This document shows, piece by piece, positions 23,201-36,386 of a stretch of DNA of 64,000 nucleotides (its first letter is position 1; the number at the start of each line of letters is the position of its first letter). The stretch is from Trametes villosa (Eukaryota; Basidiomycota; Agaricomycetes; Polyporales; Polyporaceae). The notes below the pieces were generated by a model, which ran no database searches, was not told the origin of the DNA, and saw only the letters and a program-made list of their open reading frames with translations. The stretch covers positions 2,914,001 to 2,978,000 of the forward strand of contig PUDQ02000010.1 in the NCBI GenBank assembly GCA_002964805.2, given 5' to 3'. The translations under genes were made by a program, and so were the position numbers.

Positions 23201-26200
23201 GCAGCGACGTCTCTGCTTGTTTTCTCGCGGTAATATTTCTAAGCCGCTTAAACCTGCGTCGTTGGAACTGCGTTTTGAACAGGCTACGCCGCTCTCCCTG
23301 GAATTTTCGTCAAATGCCTATTCGCCCTGTGTCTCCGGTACATCCCACGTTCTTTCAACTCAAACCTTGAGTCGTGCGTCAGGCTGTCGCCAGTCGGCCG
23401 CCGGACCTACTCTACCCCAATCCATCTGCTACACTCACGCAGCGTTGTCCCTGCGGCTCATTTCCGCTCCTGAACGAGGAGCACCTCCCTCCTCGAATCT
23501 CAGGCTAGCACCGGCGCACGTACCCCTCTGCCGTCGCGCTGGAGCCATGCCGTACATATTTCACCGCCGGCCGTCGTCGCTCTGTCCGATCGACGCACCC
23601 GTCATCTGGAATAGCAGCCTACGAACGTGCCACCGCCGCCGGCATCCGCTTGCGCTCGATTGAGGCCGAGAGTGCAGATAACCTATCTTCGGTACGTACC
23701 TCGTTGCCTTTTCCCGCAATATTTTCTCATTGCGCATTGTATCACAGGTTTGGCAGTTCCTACCGGTGGTCCTGGGATACCACCTGGGGCACACAACTGG
23801 ACGCGAGCTCCCTCAGGTGCCGAGCAGCTAAATGTCTCCACCTCGAGGTCCTTCGATTTATACCGCTCCATCCAATCATCTTGGACTCACCCCAGAACTG
23901 AATGTTCCGCCCATAACTCGCCTAACAAGCTGCGCTCCGGGCCCCGAACACACCAGTCACTCGTGGCTTCTGAGCCTGCGCGTTCGGCGTATCTCCTCGC
24001 CCCGTAAAGATGCGATCACCACAAAGAAACTGCGGTAGAAGTCTTCTCATTTTACGTTGCTTTATGCAATGTGCTGATAATGTTCCATGTATGGGTCCAC
24101 GCCCGCATCTACAGGGTCCCGGCCTAGCCGGCAGCGTCAAAAATACCACACACCCACACTACTAGCAAGCGACGTCAACGCCGAAATATCTCGGATATGT
24201 CGACCCACCGATCTGTCCGCGTCGCGCCTGATACACACAGTGCTCCCCTGTCCGGCGGCCAAAACCTTCTTTGCAGCCCCGTCACGGGGCGCGCTGAAGG
24301 CCTCGCACCCGCCTCCGCCCCTCCTTGACGGATTCGCCTATCAAACCCTTTGCTATCATCGAGATAGTCCGCCCTTCCCGCCGGCAGCTTTACTGCCACT
24401 CGTGATGCTTCTCGACCGGGCTGGCCGGGAGAAGGGCCGCACATCAGGCTGCCTATCGTGCTAGCCGGATTCTTTGGGGAGCCCGTCGCGCACCGCTCCT
24501 GGATTTGTCAATTCAAACATTCCTAGATTGCGAGGGGCCGATCGGAGGTCGCGCAAGGGCGCAGCGCACGGCCAGCGTGCAGGCGCACCCTCTCGGCCAG
24601 TTCGTCCCAGGCTCGCCCCTCCCGGGGGCTTCGCGCTTCCAGCAGACGTTCGACGGTGCGCCCACGGCGCACGCCCGTCTTCTGGCGAGCACTTCGCGAG
24701 CCCGCCCGGCGAGCCGGCTCCAGATATTGCCCTTCTCGAGGCCCGCGGCACATGGCCAGAGCGGCCCTTCGCCACGGTTCGTCGGCGGCGCAGCTGGTGT
24801 GCTGGCGAAGCAGGGCCGCCGCCTTGCCCTGGGAGCCCGTGAGTCCAGCCCGCGGGCTGCGCGAGCGTTGGGAACCCCCATTCACTCCTTAACGCTTTCT
24901 AGACTCCCCGCAGGCAGCACTTCAGCTCAGGCATCCAGAGGAGTCTCTGGCGATCGATAGTCATGCGCCAGCGCCACGACGCCCCGTCGTGTTTCAACGT
25001 AGCGGCGGTCTTGCCGCTGTGCACCGACGCCGTTGTTCTGCCCAATCCAGGACAACTGTGTGCCCACATTTGGCTGACAACAACTCATCGATCAGCTCGC
25101 CAGCCGTCGCCGACCCCGCGGCGCCCGTCCGAGTGATGGCAGCGCCGCCGCGGACGTTTCTTTAGACTCCGAGCCCATCGATTTCATTTTGTGGATGATA
25201 TCGATGTTGTGTGGCTAGGATCGCAAGTACGTTGGGATTTAAACGCAGTACGTCCTGTCCGACTGCGCTCCAGAGGGCGTTACGGTACTAATGGGCATTT
25301 ACAGCGGCTTACGGGCACGCAATCCTTAAGGTTCCGAACTTCGTATTCAAGCAGGCCCCTCAGAAGCCTTCTCGAAGCGCTTCAAGCATTCTCGCCGGAG
25401 CCCGCCGCACGTGGTGCGGCGGCCAGAGTTCGAGTGCTCAGTCTCGAGGCTCATCCTACACGATGCTGCCGCTGCTCGCTTGTACGTCAACCGCCAATGG
25501 ACCCTGCAGGCTGCATGCAACTCCTCTACTCGTGCCCGCTCATGTGCTGGCCGACCGTGCCGGCACCAGCCACCCCTCGCAATCGCGTGGTTTCAACTGG
25601 CTTTCGCTCAGTGCTTCGCGTTCTACAACGTCTGTGAGCGTGGGCCTGCTCGAGATGGAGCAGGGAGCGCGGTTCCCCCTTTTCCCTCGCGGCGTCGGTG
25701 GGTGTCAACACGTGCTTTTCATGCTCGCCGCTACTAACCGTTCGAAACCAGATTTGGTAGTGCAACTACTATCCTCCGCCGAGCCAGTGCCCGGGTCCCC
25801 CCGCAAGACTGCCGCTATGTGTGTAGACGATCCCGGCGTCATGTAACATGACGTGTCCAGGCAGGTTCGCTCGCCTCGGACCACCTCCTCCGAGCATGTG
25901 CTGAACGCTAGTTCATATCCGTCGAGCAGACCTCACGGCATAAGCTGCAGGCTCCTCAACATGGGCGCCCAGCGCCCATCCTGCCGCTGGCCTGGAACGA
26001 TGCCGAGAGCCCCACCGGTGCAATGCGGCTCGGTGCAAGGATCGCCGGGCGGCTGCAAACGCTCGCCTCGACGCACAGACAATCATCTCCAGCGTACGTC
26101 GGCGCATTATGGGACTTACCGACGTCAAATTCACGCTCGTCCCACCCACCCAGCGTTCATGCCGCGTGATTCCGCCGGGAGCCGGATGCGGAAATGGGAC

Positions 26201-27695
26201 GACCTCTCTTCTCCCGCCGAGAGAGGCTCTCGCCCTGGCCGTCGCGTTCTCAGGCGCGCGCGTCCCCTTCCCATTACACACGTCGATGCTCGCGTTCCGC
26301 TGCGAGGGAAACGCACCAATCAAACTGATCGCGAGCCGGTCAGTTAGGCTTCTGACAGAGCCCGTCAGCGTCGCCCAACTCTCCCCCCTCTGCGCTCGAG
26401 CCTGGCGCGCCGGCGCCGCGGGTGCGTTCGGTGACAGCGCGCGCAGCGGCCATGTGGGCTATGCTTTCGCTTGTACTGCTAACTGCATGCGCCGCCGCAG
26501 GCTGCCGCCATCTCCGGGGGGCCGAGGCAGCCTCGCAGCGCGGCGTGGTGGCCTGCGACGGGCGCGTGCCGCCGTGCCCTGGGGATCGTGGGCGCGGGGG
26601 ACGACGCATCCACGCCCCATTCAGTGCGCGAAGGCGCGGAGGCGCCGGCTCTTGGCAGCTGCCTGCGCGTCCCTTCTCATGGACGCGTTCCGCGTGTGCC
26701 AGGGCCATGGATCCGCTCCTCTGCGATGCGGATGCGGATGCGCGCGCACCGTCTCGGAATACGCTGCGCGCCTGCGCCGATCCATTCAGTCCCTCCCGCG
26801 CCCGTCTCGCCCGCCGGCGCCGAGCCTCGCAGCGCGGTCCCACCGGACAATGCTGCGCGCTATAATGCGCACACACGCGCGTGGGCGTGCCCAGGACGCT
26901 ACCGTTGCGCCTGCCAAATGCGCGCGGACGGCCGTCGGGGATTGACCGCCCCAGGCCCGAAGCCTAACTTGCCTGCGCGTTTGCTGGCCAATGATGTCAG
27001 GCCTCGGCGGGCCCTGTTACGTCTACCCGCGCGAAGGCCCTTGGGACGCTTCGCGCCTGGGACTTGGGGGCGTGCACCGCGCACGGCCCGGCCGCGTTCC
27101 GTGCGTAACGGCCGGTGCAACGCTGGCCCGCGCCGACGTGCTGTGTCGCGCTTGCCGCGCGAGGGGAAGACGAAGGAGCTGGAAGCGGGGACGGGCGCCT
27201 GCGTGAGGAGAGAGAGAGGGAGGGAAACTGCCGCTGCTGCACTCGGCGCCGCTGCGCGCGGGAAGGCTGCTGTCCTCGCTTAGGGCTAATTTTGGGCGCG
27301 ACGGGCCTGCGTGTGCTGGTGTGGCCCCTGGGGCGCGTCGGAGGCCGGCCGCGCCCCCTGCTTCGCGCCTTCGACGTCGGAAAGTGGGCTGATGATCGCG
27401 GTGCGCGAGGGTGCAGAAGGTGGAAGGCATAATTAACATACAAGAGAACGCGTATCGTACGTGATGTACATCCTTCCGCGCGAGTCCGTGGAAGCGGTCG
27501 TGATCTTTTCGGTACCAAATACAACAACAAAGCGATGAGGGCGCGGCCGCCCGTCCGTCCAAGGCACATATGTACAGCAGCATAGCGAGACCAGCGTGAG
27601 CGAGACAGCAAGACGTACAGAGCATCATTAGAGTCCAGAGAGCGTATCGAATATCGGGGCGCAGTCGCGCGGAGAATGTCGCGGAGGCGCGCGTG
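20251..27695. other. Gene-poor block of about 7.4 kb
   Basis: Apart from the ManC-like promoter at its left end and the 3' flank of the WOPR gene at its right end, no gene could be recognised. Composition shifts between moderately AT-richer (about 20,400-24,100) and very GC-rich (about 24,500-27,300). Many overlapping frames exist on both strands without domains. A minus-strand stretch near 21,035-20,880 looks briefly protein-like. Degraded mobile elements are possible, but I cannot name one. Confidence 0.5.
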
Positions 27696-28700
27696 TCACA
27701 CCAGCGGCAGCTGGAACTGGCGCAGCGCCTCGTCGTCGACCGGATCTCGCGCGCGCGGCGAGATGTTCTGCAGGTATTCGAGGGGGGCGAGGCGCCGTTC
27801 GGCGAGGACGCAGCCCGGTGGGAGGGGAGCCGCGGGCGGGACGGGCGGCGTAGGCGGGAGGGAGATGGGCGGCTGCGACGAGTACCGCGTATCGCTCGAC
27901 GAACTCGAGCTGCACGAGAAGGTCGGGGACGGGTCGGACCCGATGGAGCCGGACACCACGGGCAGCATGAGGGGCTCCGCGGGGCCGCCGAGGCGCGTTC
28001 CCCGCCTCGCGCCGTTGTTGCGTGCGCAGACGTACGTATTGGGGGGAACCTGGATGTTCCTGAGCATGGGCCAGTCGTCGACGGTCGCGAGGGCCTCTAG
28101 AGAATCTTGCGTGTAGTAGGCGTCTGCGCAGCGCGATCAGCTGGCGCACGAGACACGCCAAAAGGGGGCGCGCTCACTCAGGTGCCATTTTCTAGAGTTC
28201 TTGGGGTAGTCGATGAATACGGAGTACGTCTGCTTAATAAATTGAGGTGCGCTAGAGGGCAGCGAATCGTGTGAGGCACCGAGACGATATGGCAATGAGA
28301 GAAAATGCTCACTTCCTAACGTTCTTCCTGTGAAGAATGGAAGACCGCGCAGGGGAATCCTTCTCGTAATATATCAGGAAGTTCTGCACACGGTATGGGC
28401 GGTCAGCCAATGGGATGAGAGACGCGTTGGCGCGAGCGCACTCACGTCCCGGGCGCGGGACGGACCCCAGCTGCGGCCTTCTGTGAACCGTTGTATCTCT
28501 TGGCCCGTGGCCTCGAGGGGGTTGGAGCTGCGCTCCTCCCACACGTAGATGCAGCCGGGGGCGAGGGCGAGCCTGTCTTCGTCTGCGAGCCGGTGCATGA
28601 CCATCGGGAGGAGGCCTTTGGAGACGGCATGGAGGATGATCTCTGCGTCGCGCACGGAGCGGACGCGCATGCCTGTGCAGGTGGGGGTCTGTCGGGGCAT
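27696..28700 (-). CDS. WOPR-domain (Gti1/Pac2 family) transcription regulator
   Basis: Four exons on the minus strand: 28700-28446, 28383-28313, 28251-28178 and 28123-27696, 275 aa. The first WOPR half (TCTGMRVRSVRDAEIILHAV, then GLLPMVMHRL, CIYVWEER, RFTEGRSWGPSR) is followed after the first intron by NFLIYYEK. The second half (KQTYSVFIDYPKNSRKWHLNAYYTQ) ends in LRNIQVPPNTYV. WOPR proteins such as Wor1, Ryp1, Sge1, Gti1 and Pac2 are DNA-binding switches of morphology, virulence or sexual development. The C-terminal 120 residues are Pro/Ser-rich with no domain. The Met at 28700 is chosen because it sits a few residues before the conserved TCTGMRVRS block. The protein is short for the family. 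Which developmental switch it serves cannot be read from the sequence. Confidence 0.91.
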
Positions 28701-31700
28701 CGCGGGGGTGGTGGAGGGGGAGCAAGGGCGGGGCGGGCGGAGGCGAGGGGGTGGTGAGTGGCCAAGCCGGCCGAGTAAGGTATTTATGAGGATCGTTGTC
28801 GTAGGATAAGCGCAGACACCGGCAAGAAGAGATTCTTCTGTGCGAGGACGAGCGCTGCAATAGAGTTTAGGGAAGCTGGGTGCTAGCCTGCAGGGGTTAC
28901 TCCGGGGCGACGTCAAAGAAGAGGACGAACGGAAAACGGGCTGGCCTCTCAGGTCCGCAGAGAGAGATCAGGGTGCGGATTGCGGTTAGCGTGGTACACC
29001 TGACGATGCGGCAGTCCTATGCTTGTTCTCTGCGCTGATCTAAACTCTATCTCCCCTCCTGGCACTCGGTACTAGGACGTGCAGCGTGCGAGCGCGGGAG
29101 GAGATAGCGCGGCGACGCATATCTCGCCCAGCCAGGGCATACCCACATATTCGCGGCCACAAGCCGACGCTGTGACTGCTCCCGCACCGTCCACCCACCT
29201 CGAGGTGTAGTCGTATGCTGTGCCACGTTCGTCCGCCTCTTTGTCTCTCCGCGCCTGGGCTAGCGTCACCGTGGAAGCCCTGCCGGCATCGCTGCCTTCG
29301 TATGGGTGAGATGGTGGATTCTGAGTGATGCACGTCAGTTTGCTACGCTGCATGAGCTACCACTGCATCGGCCATGCGAGCAAGCCGTCAGCGCAGGATC
29401 TGATGATGGGACGAAACGAACATCTGCTACTCGGCGTCTATCTGCCGCTCACGATGTTCTGCGGAGTAGACGCCCGTGGTATTATGCGGAGCGCGGGAGT
29501 GCGCGGCAAACGCAAACCGGTCACACTCCATCTTGACCTACGACCGTCACCGGCGGGACAGCTACAATTCCTTACGTCCCTCTTACTTTTCTCCGTCGCG
29601 CTCATCACGCACGACTGCATGCGCGAATGGCTCGAGGATGCCTACATGTGATACTCATCCGCCATGCTCGGATTTCGCACGCGCTCTTTCTAGGAAACTC
29701 GAAACCGTCCGTTGTTCCAGTCCTTTGGCAACACGTAGGGTTAGAGCCAGAACGTCGTGATGCCGAAAATATTCCCGCGAAGCTATTTGATCACCACCTA
29801 CGTATGTATCCCTCTTTTGTGCTTTTGGAAATCGTTCTCATCTATCCTTTCGGGGCCCAGGTCACAGATGCTCTTGTCTCCGTTAGCCCATGATAGATGG
29901 CAGATCGAAGACGCCCCCACCGGCTCCGTATGCAACCATCGCTTAACGTGGGACTTCTTCATAGGGTTAATGCACCGATTGCCGCCTGCGTTGAAACGTC
30001 GACCAGCCTGGTCGAGACGCTGTTCGCCCACCGACTGCATGCAAGAAGCCTGACATTTGTTCCCCCAAACCTTCCAGCCACCTTGCCCGCGCGAGCTCCC
30101 CGTTCTCCCCGGGCGTGCGAGGCGGGAGCCCCGAAGGACCATCGCGTCGATCTGTGCTTCTCCCATGGACTTCCGATTTCTCAGAACACCTGCGTTTCCC
30201 ATGGGGCAGGGCACACACTGGCAGGCATTCCAGACTGCGCGTACCATCGCGTCCACCCCTATCTGAACGGATATTCCGAGTTCTGGAAGCAGGGCCGGAA
30301 AGACAGCGGTCAGTGGCATCATTAAACCTTCTATCGCCCTCACACCATTGGCGACAGCGTTTCTGCATCCGTTGGCAGTGCGGTCCCCGTGATGCCGACC
30401 TGGCCTGGGGGCCCACATCGTGCTAGCCAACCTTGAATTCGCTTCTCTCCCCATCGTCATTTGCGACCGCGCAGCGCCCTCGTGACAAATGCGGGCCGTC
30501 GGGCACGACTGATGCAAGGAACACCTACAGCTGACGGGCCCTGAGACCTGAGTACCGCATATACCTGTATTCCAGTTAACGTTATATATGCTGACGCCCA
30601 CCCCAGAATCTTCCACGCTCCCTATTACAACACACGCTGCCTATCGATCTGGCTCTCTCCTTCCATATCAACCAAATAGCCTCGCAGGCGCGGATGCCTA
30701 AACTCACCAGTAGGTTGGGCATCAGAAATGGCCATTCTGACTACCATGGGAGCTGGAGTGACAAGTGCGCCGACTGCTCTGATTTCCGCCCACACGCTTC
30801 AGGCATAGAAACCCTCGAATGCGGCACGCACTACCCCCGACGACCACACATTCTCCGAGAGCCTGGCTGGCGAAGCGCTTCGAGAGCCCTGTGGGCCTCA
30901 CCGCGCCAACGCCGACCGACCGATAAGGTGCGCAATGTGTTCCCGAAGACGTGCGTGCGCTAACGCAGATTAGGTGCGGAGGTATTCCTCTCGCTGGCAT
31001 TTGTCTGCGCAGGCTGGGTTTCTGCGCCCGGGCGCGCTGCTCGGAGAGGAGGGAGCCTCCCCGATCAGGGACCGAAGCGCTCCTGCGCCTGCCCACGGCT
31101 CGATAAGGACATTAGGTTCTCTCGGCGTGTCCTTCGGTGCACTAGGCAAACGTCGGCGGGGGCGATCGGCCGCCCGAAGCCTATCGCGTACATCTGAGTT
31201 CCGCCGCCTGCAGGTCGGGCGTGGGCTGCGTCGCGACGCGTGGGCTCCCTGCGACGCTGCGAAGCCGTCGATTTCTCAAGCTGACGTACTCTATTATATT
31301 GGCCATGCAGATTGGGGCCGCGCGAGCCGTATGTGGCCATCGCAGCCTGGCGCTACCGGCCCCATTCAGCGTGCACGCATGCCGGGCGAGTACGCGCAGA
31401 CGTGGGTCGTGCGCACCCCCGATCTGACGGCGCATTCTTCGCGTTGGCACCGTGGAAGGTGAGTCTTTGCACCCCATGGAGTCATCTCCACCTGCGGGCG
31501 CTCGCCGCGACGCAGGCCACCGGTAAAGGCTAACTCTTCCCCACAGGCGCAAACCGGTTGCTGGAGATGGACATATACGGCGGGAGGCTACGTTCCACTC
31601 ACGCCGCAGAGTGAAGAACTCCCGAACGACGAGGTGAAGGGCGAATTGACGTGCGTGCACGCGCCCCGGTTCCTCATTTCGCGAGTTAGTGCTCCCTGAC

Positions 31701-34345
31701 CCCAAATATCATCAATCTAGGTGCGACGCTCGCCGCTGTACCCGTGCGTCCGGAGCTGGGCTTCGATTATTTCATCCGCAAAGTGGGCGTCATGCCGTGC
31801 CCCCTCAAACGAGGCCCGCCGGGCTCGATATGCAGAGCTACTTGCCCTGAGGCAATGAAGGCGTGCTCGAGCCGACCGCGCCTCCCTCCCTTGTGACACG
31901 CTCCTGTCGCGCGCGTCCTATTGCTCGACCACACGGCCGCGACCCGCATGTGCTCTGGCCCCGTCTGCGCACGTCCCGTTGTGTCCCAGCGAAGGTTTAC
32001 CGGTGCGTTTCGGCCCACTTCGTATCACAGCGTGCGCGCCGACTGACCGCCATTGGACGGAAGATCCGCCGCGTTTCCACAGCCCATTTCGCGCTGCTCC
32101 ATCGCCGTTTGAGCGTGCTGGCGATATGCCATCATCGCGACGTCTATCGTTGGATCAGGGACGGCGCACTGCTGTTCCTGGGACGGCCCCACGCTGTGTT
32201 CATTCGGGAACGAAGAAAATCCCCCGCTTCCCGACCCACACACTCCCTCTGCGAAATCGCTGGGTCGGGCCCTGCGGCACCAGTGCGGCCGCCCTCGCTC
32301 GGCAATCTCTGTGGAAGTCCGTTGCAGAATCCTTCCCATCTGATTGTCAAGGGGAAGCCTCGTCCCGGCTGTGTCACAGTGCTCGAGTTGGGGTAAGATC
32401 GTTGCGGCATGCGGACACTGACGAGCTCCACCCACATAGTTCTGCGAAGGCGAGCTGTCAACGTGCCACCGGTCGGGTTCATCTGCGACATGCATCTGGC
32501 TTCCGTGGCGAGACCACCGCGCCCCCGCGTAGCCGACGAGTATGGCCATCCGCTTGCCTAGTTGGACCCTGGGAGCTCGGGAAGGCGTAGCTGCCTAACA
32601 CTCCGGCGGTTCTTGCGTGCTGGAAGCTGATGGGTAAGTCAGCTTTATTCCGCCCACGCATCACGAGCAGCGACGGCGTTGTTTGGGCTGGGAACCTCGG
32701 CACGCCCTCCGTTCTCCTCGTATCCTTGTCGGGCATTGTGTCCCAGGCGTAGCGCCGCCCGGTGCCAATGCCTCGACGAGGCACCTCTCCAACACACTCT
32801 AGCGTTCAGGGGTCGCCTGCATATAGGACATACCCAGAGTGCAGATGCCCACCTACTCCTTATGGCGCGAAGCTTCTCAGCGGACGCCTGGCCCCCCTTC
32901 CGTCCCCCCGCGCCGGTGTGGGCTTCGGGCCAAGCTTCTTGCGCCGTCCAGCCGTCTAGCTCGCATGCTTATCGGCATGCTCTCTGCCCCCGATAGGCCG
33001 TCTAAGCTATTTTGAGGGGCATGGGCGCCGCGGGGCCCGTCAGCTGCAGCGCGAGATTACCCAGCCTGTACGTGTGCGGCGGCGAGCCGGGCGCGCAGCG
33101 CGCCCTGCGCTGCCGCCTCCCCGGGCACCGATCAGCTCCCGGCTGCTTCTGGGTCGCTGATACACTTCGAATTGGCTCGACGCGCCAGGTACGCCGGCCG
33201 GCGTCTTGCGTGCGACGAATGCGGACGGCGCGCACGCCGCACGCATGCACACTGGCAGGTGTGTTTCGCCGTGTGACAGAACGTACACCGCCAGGCTGGG
33301 GCTAACGCATTTCCTGCTGCATCAGAATACCGGCCGCGCACCTGCCTGCGGCATCGAATGGTGCGTGCGCGACCTGCTGACCCTGCCTTCCAGGGCTGTG
33401 TCAAGCAGGCCAATGGCGATCGGGATGCCAGGGTGCAGGCCGGGCGGGCGGATTCCCATGACGCTCGTTCTTGCGTTCTCTTCCTCGCCTTTGCTTTTGC
33501 TTTCTCAGTCGGGGTTCGCGATGCGCGGGCCTTCCGCGCTCTTCCTCTTCCATCGCCACTCGCGATATCACGAGTACTGCACTGCACCCGGCGGACGTCG
33601 ACATCCACTCAGTGAATCGAGTGGTCTAGCCCGGACGTCCATCGCTGTCTCTTGTCCAATGGCAAGCGCAGAACACGCCATTGAAAGTTGAAGGACCAGG
33701 CCCAAGGCACTGTTTCGCCACCGCATGATCTCGCTCAAGCCGCGCAGGCGTCGCAGACGAGATACGGCCGGCTCGGGCTCAAGACCCTCCGCTCTGTCAC
33801 GACCAGGTGCGCAATGCAGGGGCGAGGCTCTGCCTTCCCTCTCTCCCCCTTCTCTTCTTTCTGATTTGCTGGCTCGTGTGCGGGGGCATGCCCTCTGCCC
33901 GACGCACGCTCATCCTATGCTCTTTCAGAATATGCAATCTCGCTAGCCGTACCAATCGCGACGCGCACCGCCGGTCATGCCCCGGTGCGCCGCGCCTGCG
34001 CACAGCAAGAGCGGTCTAGGCTCTCGCCTTCGTAGGTTCCGGGCTGATCACACAGCTTGTCGCTTGCGCGCGCCGCGTAATGCCAGCCGTCACGTTTGCC
34101 TCAGCAGCAGGGCCCGCAGGGCCTGGAGCCCCCGTACGAGTCGCGGTGCCATCGCACGACGCGCTTCTAGTGAGAGCCAGAGTGACGGCGAGAGGCCCCC
34201 CGCGGAGGCTTCGGTGCCCGCACGCGGGGCGGGCCCCGTAGATTCAAGTGCTGCGGCGGCTCCCAGGCGGTGATGCTACAGACGTGCAGGTACATTTCCG
34301 GGAAATCGTGCTGTACATGTGTTCGTGATTGGGTATGTGCGTGCA
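28701..34345. other. Gene-poor block of about 5.6 kb
   Basis: The left end should carry the WOPR promoter and the right end the GLTP 3' flank. In between there is no recognisable gene. A 272-codon minus frame at 30616-29798 is the longest, but the same DNA is open in two other frames and shows no known domain. Decayed repeats or pseudogenes are possible. Confidence 0.5.
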
Positions 34346-35191
34346 TCAGAAGCCCTTGTTGTGTCCACCCTCCTCGTAGAAGGTCTCCAGGCGCTTGACG
34401 ATCGCGTCGAGGGCCGCGAGCCACTTGTTCAGCTCCTCGTTGAGCTTGTCGGCAGGGACGGAGGGCCCGCCGGCCGGGTCCGCAGCGAGCTTCGAGTAGA
34501 AGTCTGCGCGGTACGGGCACGCCTTCATCGCGACCTATGAAGCAGCGGCACAGTGAGCCGCATGGAACTAGCCCGGGCGGAGCCATACGGGGACTGACCG
34601 AGAAGATACCCTTCACGACGAAGTTGTGGAACTTCTTGAGCGTGGCGTCGTACGACTTGCTGAACGCGCTCGCGAGCTCCTCGGTGGGGTTCGTCTGCGC
34701 GGCGAGCAGCGCCTTGCAGGTGAAGTTGAGCCCGCGGAGGAGCCACATGAGGCCCTCCGTCGCGGTACGCTTCTTCTCGCCCTTCTCGTTCACGACGAGA
34801 AGCTCGAGCGTGGAGGATTTCTCGGGCGCCGCGTCGTAGCGAGCGCGGACTTTCTGGCGAATGGGATTGCTTGAGAATCATTCCCTATACTGAGGACCGG
34901 CCTAGACTCACAGCGATGTTCCCCTTCAAGTCGCTCTGGACAGCGGTGAAAGCGGCAGATCCGAGGAGGTCTAGAACCCAATCAGACACTAGCCATATAC
35001 ATCACACGACTGCCACGGCTCACCAAAGAGGCCCACGACGCCCTGCGCAGCTTCAAGGAAAGCAAGGGTGTCGACGCCAGCGTCGGTGATCGGAACGTCC
35101 GCGAAAGACTAGAGATCGCGATCTCAGCGCCTCACGCCCGCTCTAGGCCCTGTGCGCAGCATACCTTGACTGTCTCGAGATAAGGGGCCAT
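34346..35191 (-). CDS. Glycolipid transfer protein (GLTP domain)
   Basis: Five exons on the minus strand: 35191-35165, 35108-35024, 34970-34912, 34853-34599 and 34534-34346, 204 aa, which is the normal length of a stand-alone GLTP fold. The first exon is only 27 nt. Residues that hold the sugar headgroup in human GLTP have counterparts: Asp51, Asn55 and Lys58 in the SDLKGNIAK segment, Trp94 in LMWLLRGL, and His133 in KKFHNFVVKG. Such proteins move glycosphingolipids between membranes in the cytosol. The fungal relative HET-C2 of Podospora is a heterokaryon-incompatibility determinant, so an allorecognition role is conceivable but not shown. The gene is divergent from the methionine sulfoxide reductase gene, with 261 nt between the two starts. 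Confidence 0.95.
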
Positions 35192-35452
35192 GGTAAGTAG
35201 AAGAGAGGTGGTGGTGTGAAGCAAGAGCAGGTCTGTTGGCAAGAGGCTGTATAGCAGCGATCGGATACAAGCCTGTACGGGTGATGGCTGCTTTATCTAA
35301 TCTTATCTCTGATTCTAGACCCAGTTGCTTACGCTGGGTGGCGTGCTTGGCTGATCACTCGACCAACTTGTGTACGATGTCCCTCACGCACCGTTTGCAC
35401 CACAACCAGCCGCACGCCCGCCGCAGACCCCGCGCAGACCCCTGAGCCAAGC

Positions 35453-36195
35453 ATGCCGCACGCAGACTCCGCGACGATCCCACCGGGGATGGACAAGGCC
35501 GCGTTCTGGGCGCACGTCCACGAACAGCTCAGCCACCTCCTGGACGGGCAGCGCAATTGGGTATGTTTGCACTTGTGTATCGTCGTTGCCCGGAGCGGGA
35601 TCGCTCACCGCGCCCCGCCCAGGTCACGAACCTCGCGAACGCTTCCTCGCTCGTCTTCAACGCCCTCCAGGCCTTCCCCGACTTCGGCACGGGCGAGCGC
35701 ATGGTCAACTGGTGTGGTCCGTCGCCTTTTTTGCACCGGCCACAAGACCGGCGATGCTGATCGGCTACTGATTGCATGCCCGGCGATGCAGGCTTTTACC
35801 TCAACTCCGAGCTCTTCCCGCCGCCTCGATTCACCGCTGCGGCGGCCGCCCAGGGTCAACAGCCCGCGCAGCTCCTCCTCGGACCGTTCTGCGGAAAGCC
35901 CGCCTGCCAGCTGATCAACGTCTCTCCGGAGCGTGCACGGGGTGTGTGCGCCAACGCATACCTCCAGAAAAAGACCGTCCTCGTCCAGGATGTCGACGCG
36001 TATCCCGGACATATCGCATGCGACGGGGAGACGAAGAGCGAGGTGGTCTGTCCTCTGCTCTTGACGGTATCTGGCGAGGAGCGGGCTATCGGCGTCCTCG
36101 ACCTCGATTGTCTCGTCCTGTCCGGGTTCGACGAGCATGATCGGGCTGGTCTGGAGAAAATCGCAAAGCTCGTGGTCGGCGCCTGCGATTGGTAG
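35453..36195 (+). CDS. Free methionine-(R)-sulfoxide reductase (GAF-domain fRMsr)
   Basis: Three exons, 35453-35560, 35623-35716 and 35792-36195, 201 aa. The protein is a single GAF domain with the MVNWCGFYL segment across the second intron, GPFCGKPAC, and the signature YPGHIACDGETKSEVV. It reduces free methionine-(R)-sulfoxide in the cytosol using thioredoxin. The three redox cysteines correspond to Cys106, Cys120 and Cys144, the last being the catalytic one. The 24-residue spacing between Cys120 and Cys144 is the usual one. The 14-residue spacing between Cys106 and Cys120 is four longer than in the E. coli and yeast enzymes as I know them. The donor of the second intron is GTCCGT; it is preferred because it keeps the conserved Gly in W-x-GFY. 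Confidence 0.93.
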
Positions 36196-36386
36196 CGGTT
36201 GCACATGTAGCACAACTTGTATATCCTGTAGAATCATCTCGCCTCCATAGAGCGCTCATCGGACTGTCTGACGCACGAGTGTGGCACCCACAATCAACGG
36301 AAGCGGTGCGATATACAGAACCCACAAGCTAGATCTACAGCGGCGAGCAAGGTACAGAACCGCGCTCGGTGGAAATAGCACGCGCA

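Noticed and set aside
26109..26945. 278-codon plus-strand ORF rich in Arg and Ala
   Set aside because: GC-rich stretch open in several frames on both strands; composition is typical of non-coding high-GC DNA.
29798..30616. 272-codon ORF on the minus strand
   Set aside because: The same DNA is also open for 140-150 codons in two other frames, no domain is recognisable and no splice-consistent extension was found. A chance frame or a decayed gene is more likely.
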